Below are positions 58,471 to 64,000 of a DNA stretch of 64,000 nucleotides, piece after piece. The first letter of the stretch is position 1; every line of letters begins with the position of its first letter. The stretch comes from Streptomyces carminius (GTDB taxonomy: Bacteria > Actinomycetota > Actinomycetes > Streptomycetales > Streptomycetaceae). Location of the stretch: the NCBI RefSeq assembly GCF_002794255.1, contig NZ_PGGW01000069.1:610877-674876 (forward strand), written 5' to 3'. The notes under the pieces are model-generated. The model saw only the letters and a program-made list of their open reading frames with translations. It had not been told where the DNA came from and did no database searches. A program made the translations under genes and the position numbers.

Positions 58471-59280
58471 TCACACCTCGGTGACCACCACGTCCAGCCG
58501 CCACGGGCTGCCGCTCCTGGCCGGGGGCGCGGCCTCCACCGTGTACCCCAGGGCGCGCAGCGCTCCGGCCAGCTCCGCCGGGCCGTCCGGCTCCTCGCCC
58601 GCCGTCAGCAGCGAGCGCACGATCCGGCCCTTGGTGGCCTTGTTGAAGTGGCTCACCACCGACCGCTTCTCCACCCCGCCGACGATCCTCGACTGGAGCA
58701 CCCGCACGGTCGCGGTGCGCTCGGCGAGGGCGCCCCTCGGCTTCCACATCGCGCCGTACGCCGCCGACCGCAGGTCCAGCACCGGGCCGTCGCCCGCCGC
58801 CTCGGGCAGCACCGACTCCAGCGGCCCGCGCCAGTGCCGGGCCAGACTCCCCAGACCCGGCAGCTTCACCCCGCCCGAGCAGCGGTAGGGCGGAACCGGG
58901 TCACCGGTCCGCACCGCGCCCCACAGCCCCGAGAACACCAGCAGCCACCGCCCGGCGCGCTCCCGCGCCGCCGGGTCCAGCGTGGCCAGGCCCAGCGCGT
59001 CGTAGAGCACCCCGGTGTAGAGCTCGCCCGCGGGCAGCGCCGGGGCCGTGCGCAGCGCGGCGTTCCGGGCCACCTCGCCGCGCAGCCCCTCGCTCAGCCC
59101 GAGCACCTCCCGCGCCTCCTCCCCGCGGGCGTCCCCGTCGCCCGAGCACAGCTCCACCAGCTCTTCCAGCACCGCCTCCCGCGCCGCCGTCAGCCCCGGC
59201 AGCGACAGCGCGCCCAGGTCGAGCGGGGGGCCGTCGGCCCCGGTGGCCTTGCCCTCCGACGGCGGCAGCAGTACGAGCAC
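58471..59280 (-). CDS. yaaA: YaaA family peroxide-stress protein (DUF328)
   Basis: A 269-residue protein from GTG 59280, behind GAGGAGAGAGA. The family start LVLLPPSEGKA is intact and LYTGVLYDALGL, VFSGLWGAVRTGDPVPPYRC and VLDLRSAAYGAMWKP follow. The last about 30 residues diverge. YaaA binds DNA and lowers free iron-driven damage during peroxide stress in E. coli. It is a single gene, transcribed towards the aldolase gene, 84 bases away. Confidence 0.92.
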   Translation of the reverse strand: MLVLLPPSEGKATGADGPPLDLGALSLPGLTAAREAVLEELVELCSGDGDARGEEAREVLGLSEGLRGEVARNAALRTAPALPAGELYTGVLYDALGLATLDPAARERAGRWLLVFSGLWGAVRTGDPVPPYRCSGGVKLPGLGSLARHWRGPLESVLPEAAGDGPVLDLRSAAYGAMWKPRGALAERTATVRVLQSRIVGGVEKRSVVSHFNKATKGRIVRSLLTAGEEPDGPAELAGALRALGYTVEAAPPARSGSPWRLDVVVTEV

Positions 59281-59422
59281 GGTCTCTCTCCTCAGCAGCG
59301 GGTCCGCGGTCCGCGGAACAACCGGTTCCGGCGCCCCGGCAGGGTATGCCGCCGCGGCGGCCCGGCTCCAGCCGGGTGCCGGACGAGGCATCGGCCGCCG
59401 GTCACGCGGTACCCGTACCGGT

Positions 59423-60799
59423 GTGAACCTTCTTCCACACCGCCGCAGGCCTCGCGCGGAGTCGTCCCGCTCGCCGCTGTGGACCTGGCCCACCGCGGGC
59501 GGCGTCACCGCCCTGGTCACCGCGATCCTCCTGGAACAGGTCCGGCCCCGGGCCGGCACCGGCCCGGCCAACCTGTGGCCGGGCGACTCCGACGCCGCCT
59601 CCGCCATGCTCCAGGTGGTGGCCACCAGCTCGGTCACGGTGGCCGCCCTGACGTTCAGCGTCACCGTGGTGACGCTGCAGCTGGCCTCCCAGCAGTTCTC
59701 CCCGCGGCTGCTGCGGCGGTACGCCCGCGACCGGGTGCTCAAGGCCGTCCTGACGGTCCTGTTGTCCACCCTGGTGTTCGCGCTGACGACCCTGTCCTTC
59801 ATGAACTCGGACGAGGGGCTGCCCACCGTCGCGCTGCTCACCGCGTCCGCGCTCGGTGTCACGTCGCTGGCCGCCGTGCTGGGCTTCCTCAACCACATCA
59901 TCCGCCAGCTGCGGGTGGACTCCATGATGCTCGCCGCCCACGACGAGACCGGTGAGGCGATCCGGAAGCTCTGCGCCGGCCGGGACGAGCCGCCCCCGCC
60001 GTCCCCGGACGACCTGGACCTGGAGCTGGACCCGGCGCGCGGCGCCACGGTGCACGGGGGCAGCAGCGGATTCGTGCGGTTGATCGACACCGGTGCACTC
60101 GTGGCCTGCGCGCGCCGGAGCGATGCCGTGGTACGGCTCGACGTCCGGCCGGGCGACCTGGTCGTCGCGGGGAACCCGATCGCCACCGTCTGGGCGCGCG
60201 ACCCCGCCGCGGGCGTCCCCGACCCGGACGCCGACGGCCTGGCCGAAAAGGTCGACGACGCCCTGGAACTCGGCTACGAGCGGACCCTGGAACAGGACGT
60301 CGCCTTCGGCTTCCGCCAACTGGAGGACATCGCGGTCAAGGCGATGTCGCCGGGGATCAACGACCCGGTGACCGCGTGCACGGCCGCCGGGCACCTGGCC
60401 GACCTGCTGGTGCGGCTGGCCGGACGCCGCCTGGGGCCGGTCCTGCACCTGGACGAGGACGGGACCGGACGGTTGATCCTCCCCGACCGCGACCTGCGGT
60501 ACTACCTCGACCTGGCCTGCGGGCAGCTGCGGCGCTTCGCCGCCGCCGAGCCCACCGTCCTGGCGGCCCTGCTGCGCATGCTCCGCGATCTGGCGACCGC
60601 CGTGCACGGCACGGGGGACGAGCGGGACGCCGCGGAGGTCCGGCGGGCGGCCGACCTGGTCCGGGACACGCTGGACTCCTCCGTCGGCACCGAGGACGCC
60701 GGGCAGGTCCACGATCTGCACCGGCGGGTCCTGGCGGCGCTGGCGGGGCGCACGGCCGAGGCGTACACGGACCGCAGCGGCGAGACCCGGTCCGTGTAG
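59423..60799 (+). CDS. DUF2254 membrane protein
   Basis: A 458-residue protein from GTG 59423. About four N-terminal helices are visible, with the typical VTVAALTFSVTVVTLQLASQ and FSPRLLRRYARD. A cytoplasmic domain follows with GFVRLIDTGALVACARRSDA and a conserved ISPGINDP-type motif seen here as MSPGINDPVTACTA. The C-terminus is helical. DUF2254 proteins are widespread and uncharacterised, probably channel- or sensor-like. It diverges from yaaA. Confidence 0.9.
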   Translation: MNLLPHRRRPRAESSRSPLWTWPTAGGVTALVTAILLEQVRPRAGTGPANLWPGDSDAASAMLQVVATSSVTVAALTFSVTVVTLQLASQQFSPRLLRRYARDRVLKAVLTVLLSTLVFALTTLSFMNSDEGLPTVALLTASALGVTSLAAVLGFLNHIIRQLRVDSMMLAAHDETGEAIRKLCAGRDEPPPPSPDDLDLELDPARGATVHGGSSGFVRLIDTGALVACARRSDAVVRLDVRPGDLVVAGNPIATVWARDPAAGVPDPDADGLAEKVDDALELGYERTLEQDVAFGFRQLEDIAVKAMSPGINDPVTACTAAGHLADLLVRLAGRRLGPVLHLDEDGTGRLILPDRDLRYYLDLACGQLRRFAAAEPTVLAALLRMLRDLATAVHGTGDERDAAEVRRAADLVRDTLDSSVGTEDAGQVHDLHRRVLAALAGRTAEAYTDRSGETRSV

Positions 60800-60845
60800 C
60801 GGCCGGACCGGAAACGGTTCCGGGTACCCAGCCCGCTCAGCCCGC

Positions 60846-61718
60846 TCAGCCCGCGGGCGCGCCCCGGGCCCCGGCCGCCCGCCGCAGCGCGGCGACCGCG
60901 GCCGACGGGTCGTCCGCGCAGAACCGCAGCACCCGCGCCCGCTCCCGCCCGCCCAGCGGCCGTACGACCGGCACCGGACCGGTCAGCTCCACGGTCACCG
61001 TGGTCCGCCCGCCGACGGCCAGGTCCAGCACACCGTCCCCGGAGACGGCGAGCAGCCGGCCCTCCTGCGGGAAGCGGTGCTCCACCCGGGCGGCGGCCAC
61101 CCGCCCCGCCGGGACACGGACGTCGACCAGCGCCCCGTACCGCACCCGCAGCGAACCGTCCGCGCCCACCACATGCGGGCGCACCACGCAGGCGGCGTGC
61201 AGGCCCAGCACCAGCAGCACTCCCCACACGTCCAGCACCAGCACCACCGCGTGCACCACCGGCCAGGGGATCAGCACCGCCAGCGCCACCGTCTCCACCA
61301 CGGACACGAACAGCAGCCCGTACATCAGCGGCGCCTGCCCGGCCGCGTACGGCACGGTCGTCCCGCCCGCACCGGTCCCGTGCGGACGCCGTACCGCCCA
61401 GCGGACCAGGCTCGCCGCCAGCCGCAGCTCGTGCACGGCCAGCCGCCGCACCGGCTCCGGCACGTGCTCCCGGACGGCCGCGCGCACCGCCGCCCGGCCG
61501 TCCGCGCCCCGGTGGCGCGCCCGCCGCCAGGCGCGTGCCAGTACGACCGCCTCCGCCGCCAGTACGCACCCCACCGCGGCCTCCGCCGCCACCAGCAGCG
61601 GCCCCGGCACCCGCACCCCGGCCACCAGGCAGACCACCAGCGTCAGTTCGGCCGGCACCACCACCGCCACGGCCCACCGGGCCCGCAGTGCTCGCCGCTT
61701 CCGCCCCGCCCGGTTCAC
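60846..61718 (-). CDS. Membrane protein of unknown function, coupled to a MerR gene
   Basis: A 290-residue protein from GTG 61718, overlapping the MerR stop by 4 bases (GTGA). Helices at about 14-35 and 40-62, and two more at about 132-180 (LLFVSVVETVALAVLIPWPV; VLVLDVWGVLLVLGLHAACV). The C-terminal cytoplasmic half contains PH-like beta strands (VRYGALVDVRVPAGRVAAAR) and ends with FCADDPSAAVAALRRAAG. It is possibly an envelope stress or transport accessory protein controlled by the upstream regulator. Three copies of a CAGCCCGCT repeat lie at its 3' end (60830-60856). Confidence 0.8.
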   Translation of the reverse strand: MNRAGRKRRALRARWAVAVVVPAELTLVVCLVAGVRVPGPLLVAAEAAVGCVLAAEAVVLARAWRRARHRGADGRAAVRAAVREHVPEPVRRLAVHELRLAASLVRWAVRRPHGTGAGGTTVPYAAGQAPLMYGLLFVSVVETVALAVLIPWPVVHAVVLVLDVWGVLLVLGLHAACVVRPHVVGADGSLRVRYGALVDVRVPAGRVAAARVEHRFPQEGRLLAVSGDGVLDLAVGGRTTVTVELTGPVPVVRPLGGRERARVLRFCADDPSAAVAALRRAAGARGAPAG

Positions 61719-62563
61719 CGGGCACGCTCCGCCAGCAGCCGGATCGCCTGCCGTACCGCCGCCGCCTGCGCCGGGGCGAGGTCGGCGAACAGCGCCTCGG
61801 CGAAACCGGCGGCCGCCCCCTCCCCGCCGGAGGAACCGGGCGCCCCGGAGGCACCGGAGAACTCCGGGGGGATGCCCCCGATCGCCGCCAGCACCTCGTC
61901 CGGCAGGCTGTCGGCCACCGCCCGGGCCGCGTCCGCCACCCGCGGGTCGTCCACCTCGGCGTCCGCCAGCTCGTCCAGCAGCGCGTACACCTCGTACGCG
62001 CGGGCCGACGCCGCCGGAGCGCCGCCCAGGGAGCCGAGCGCCGCGAACAGCCTGGCGCGCTCCGCGGGCGGCATGGCCGTGTCCAGCAGGGCCAGCAGCT
62101 CCCGGTCCCGGGCCGCCATCGCCGGCTCGGGACCGGGCAGCTCCGCACCGGCCCGGGACAGCTCGCCGAAGAGCACCGTCAGCTCGGCCGAGACCGGCCC
62201 CTCGGCGGGCAGCTCACCGCGCTCGGCGAGCCGCAGCAACTCCCGCACCCGGCGCCGCCGTTCACGCAGCGCCGCCTCCTGCCGGGCCAGGTCGGCGTCC
62301 AGCCCGGCCAGCACCTCGGCCAGCTCGCGCCCGGTGCCGCCGTCCGGGAACCCGCCGTCGGCCAGCACGTCGCGCACCTCGTCCAGACTCAGCCCCAGTT
62401 CGGTCAGCCGCCGCACCCGCGCCAGCGCCACGGCGTCGCGCAGCCCGTACTCCCGGTAGCCGTTCGCGCGCCGCGCGGGCTCGGGCAGCAGCCCCAGATG
62501 GTGGTAGTGCCGCACGGTGCGGGTGGTGACGCCCGCCAGCGCGGCCAGCTCGCCGATCCTCAT
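61715..62563 (-). CDS. MerR-family transcriptional regulator
   Basis: A 282-residue protein from ATG 62563. The N-terminal MerR HTH is MRIGELAALAGVTTRTVRHY with HHLGLLPEPARRANGYREYG. A dimerisation helix (VLAGLDADLARQEAALRERR) spans about 88-115. A large C-terminal domain (about 120-280) is all-helical, as in TipA/BmrR-like multidrug sensors without metal-binding cysteines. It probably senses an organic ligand and controls itself plus the membrane gene behind it. A palindrome directly upstream is the likely operator. Confidence 0.92.
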   Translation of the reverse strand: MRIGELAALAGVTTRTVRHYHHLGLLPEPARRANGYREYGLRDAVALARVRRLTELGLSLDEVRDVLADGGFPDGGTGRELAEVLAGLDADLARQEAALRERRRRVRELLRLAERGELPAEGPVSAELTVLFGELSRAGAELPGPEPAMAARDRELLALLDTAMPPAERARLFAALGSLGGAPAASARAYEVYALLDELADAEVDDPRVADAARAVADSLPDEVLAAIGGIPPEFSGASGAPGSSGGEGAAAGFAEALFADLAPAQAAAVRQAIRLLAERAR

Positions 62564-62571
62564 GGGGGTGA

Positions 62572-62585
62572 GTCAACACATTGAC
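62572..62585. promoter_or_regulatory. Palindromic operator candidate of the MerR operon
   Basis: GTCAA-CACA-TTGAC is a perfect 14-base inverted repeat starting 9 bases upstream of the MerR ATG. A third half-site GTCAA follows at 62597-62601. Read on the minus strand, TTGACC at 62601-62596 could serve as a -35 element. Confidence 0.5.
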
Positions 62586-62658
62586 GCCACGACAAGGTCA
62601 AGCGCGTCCCGCGACCGCCGGACGCGTCACCGGCCGGACCCCGGTGTGCCGGGCGTCC

Positions 62659-63591
62659 TCAGCCGAGTTCCCGCGCCAGCAGCTCGGCGGTCTTCGCGAC
62701 CAGCGGGTAGTCCGGCTCCGCGGTCTCCTTCTCCTTGGCGGTGAGCACGGCCAGCACCACCGGTCTTCCGTCCGGGGTCCAGGCCACGCCCACGTCGTTG
62801 TTGCTGCCGTGGCGGCCCGCGCCCGTCTTGTCGGCGCTGGTCCAGCCGTCGGGCAGGCCGGCGCCGAAGCTCCGGCCGTTGGTCTCGTTCGTCCGCAGCC
62901 AGTCCGTCAGCCGCTCGCGGTCCGGCTCGTCGAGCGCCCCGCCGGTGATCAGCCGCCGGTAGGTCTGGGCGACGGCGCGCGGACTGGTGGTGTCCGTCAC
63001 GCGGCCGGGCTCGGCGGAGTTCAGCTCGGTCTCCCACCGGTCCAGCCGGGTGACCTGGTCGCCGATCGAGCGGCAGAAGCGGGTGACGGCCCGCGGGCCG
63101 CCGAGCTCGCGCAGCAGGAGGTTCCCGGCGGTGTTGTCGCTGCGGCACACGGTGGCCTCGCACAGCTCGGCGACGGTCATGCCGTTCGCCAGGTTCCCGG
63201 GCCGGCCGGTGTCGGGGGAGTGGGCCACCAGGTCCGCCTCGGTGTACCGGACGCGCCGGCCGAGGAACGCCTCGTCGCGGTCGCGCAGCACGGCCGCGAC
63301 GGCGAGCGGCTTCCACACCGAGCAGATCGCGAAGCGCTCGTCCGCGCGGTGCAGCACGGCGGCGCCGGTGGCCGGGTTGAGCGCGAAGACGCCCAGCCGG
63401 GCGGAGTGCGCGCGCTCCAGCGCACGCAGCCGCCCGGCGACGGACCTCTCCGGGGGCCGCGGGGCGCGCGACGGCGAGGCGGACGGACGCTCGGTCTCGT
63501 TCCCCTTCGCGGGCGCGCAGGCGGCCAGCACCGCCGCCGCGCCGAAGGTGAACACGGCACGGCGGGTCGGACGGACCGGTCGGGAATCCAC
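62659..63591 (-). CDS. Class A beta-lactamase, probable Tat/lipoprotein
   Basis: A 310-residue protein from GTG 63591, behind GGAAGAGGAAGAG. The N-terminus has a twin-arginine-like TRRAVFTFGAA followed by lipobox VLAAC, so it is probably an exported lipoprotein. Active-site motifs are S-x-x-K as SVWK (Ser91), SDN in VCRSDNTAGN, the Glu166-type WETELN and KTG in SADKTGAG. All class A catalytic positions are present. It should hydrolyse beta-lactams at the cell surface. There is no BlaI/BlaR pair nearby. It is divergent from rnpB. Confidence 0.95.
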   Translation of the reverse strand: MDSRPVRPTRRAVFTFGAAAVLAACAPAKGNETERPSASPSRAPRPPERSVAGRLRALERAHSARLGVFALNPATGAAVLHRADERFAICSVWKPLAVAAVLRDRDEAFLGRRVRYTEADLVAHSPDTGRPGNLANGMTVAELCEATVCRSDNTAGNLLLRELGGPRAVTRFCRSIGDQVTRLDRWETELNSAEPGRVTDTTSPRAVAQTYRRLITGGALDEPDRERLTDWLRTNETNGRSFGAGLPDGWTSADKTGAGRHGSNNDVGVAWTPDGRPVVLAVLTAKEKETAEPDYPLVAKTAELLARELG

Positions 63592-63814
63592 GATCTCTTC
63601 CTCTTCCTCCGAGGGCTGACGGGAAGCTGCCGGGACCCGCCTGACCGTTCGGACAGTGGGTACCACCGAGTAGGACAGCACATCCTGGCGTCAGGTTCAC
63701 TCTGCATTCATCAGAGTCGCCGTCATTTTCCCGCCCCGTGCACGCCCCGTCCCGCCGCGGACGGCACCCGGCGGAGGAACCGGCCCCCGCCCTGGTCGAC
63801 TACCATGGCCGGCA

Positions 63815-64000
63815 CGGCAGACGAGTCGTGCGGGCGGTCGCGGCGGAGTCCCTCCGGGGAGTCCGCCGAGGAACGTCCGGGCTCCACAGGGCAGGGTGGT
63901 GGGTAACGCCCACCCGGGGTGACCCGCGGGAAAGTGCCACAGAAAACAGACCGCCGGGGGCCTCACCGCCCCCGGTAAGGGTGAAACGGTGGTGTAAGAG
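63815..64000 (+). ncRNA. rnpB: RNase P RNA, class A, 5' part (runs off the window)
   Basis: From about 63815 the sequence follows Streptomyces RNase P RNA. The P1 strand is CGGCAGACGAGTCG, then come GAGGAACGTCCGGGCTCCAC (the universally conserved CR-I region) and AGGGTGGTGGGTAACGCCCA. GGAAAGTGCCACAGAAAACA and GGTAAGGGTGAAACGGTGG follow, to the right edge. The 3' half, with the strand that closes P1, lies outside. A TACCAT element at 63801-63806 is a plausible -10. It is the catalytic RNA that matures tRNA 5' ends. The 5' end is placed to within a few bases. Confidence 0.95.

Noticed and set aside
60830..60856. Three CAGCCCGCT repeats as a CRISPR or structural repeat
   Set aside because: A 9-base tandem repeat without spacers at the 3' end of a gene is simple sequence, not a CRISPR array.
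1..64000. tRNA genes, CRISPR arrays, phage or conjugative element, polyketide or NRPS genes
   Set aside because: None was recognised on either strand. The only biosynthetic cluster is the SapB-type lanthipeptide, and the only structural RNA gene is rnpB.

Overview
This is high-GC DNA with strong G/C preference at third codon positions, many GTG starts and frequent 4-base ATGA/GTGA overlaps. It carries a SapB/AmfS morphogen cluster, a DUF397 / helix-turn-helix cassette and an actinobacterial-type class A rnpB. All of this points to a chromosomal segment of Streptomyces or a very close relative. Most of the window is ordinary core chromosome. Mobile-element debris is confined to the first about 4 kb.

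Layout. 1-4.1 kb: the 5' two-thirds of a TnpB-type (IS605 OrfB) gene running off the left edge with hairpins upstream of it, a small flavoprotein gene, a divergent WYL-regulator/VOC-protein pair, and a wrecked IS481 transposase. 4.1-9.6 kb: a small HTH protein, an AraC/GyrI regulator, a cassette of HATPase, XRE/DUF5753, DUF397 and DUF574-type methyltransferase genes, a membrane-anchored protein and a DedA protein. 10.3-18.5 kb: PhoD-like phosphatase, secreted HNH nuclease, a GDT1/TMEM165 Mn exporter under a yybP-ykoY riboswitch, a peptidoglycan-binding protein, an MFS exporter with a fused winged helix, and a DUF4239 protein. 18.5-23.3 kb: a five-gene minus-strand operon (DTE-like epimerase, PCC/DUF296, cupin, IolE-like dehydratase, GH15). 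23.5-27.4 kb: ABM monooxygenase, a GT87-PAP2 fusion and a pair of related small proteins.

27.4-33.9 kb holds a tightly overlapped five-gene operon behind a cobalamin riboswitch. It encodes an exported alpha/alpha-barrel protein and an exported beta-domain protein, each with a C-terminal membrane anchor, then EcfT, a double-ATPase EcfA and an EcfS. I read this as a B12 importer with a surface capture module shaped like a split version of animal intrinsic factor/transcobalamin. It is the most interesting system in the window. 34.4-36.1 kb: a peptidoglycan amidase. 36.3-43.8 kb: the SapB-type class III lanthipeptide cluster amfT-amfS-amfB-amfA, with convergent amfR containing a TTA (bldA) codon. 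The 40-residue AmfS precursor lies at 39053-39175.

44.0-48.3 kb: a KstR-like TetR regulator divergent from a GT4 glycosyltransferase, methyltransferase and alpha/alpha-toroid operon, with a perfect KstR-type operator between them. 48.4-54.4 kb: membrane and cell-wall proteins, a methyltransferase, a hydratase-2 and a beta-propeller-like protein. 54.6-57.6 kb: the coupled Nif3, C4 zinc-ribbon (apparent CTG start) and RNase HI-phosphatase genes. 57.6-64.0 kb: KDPG aldolase, YaaA, a DUF2254 protein, a MerR operon, a class A beta-lactamase lipoprotein, and the 5' half of rnpB leaving the right edge. Perfect GC hairpins separate most convergent gene pairs.
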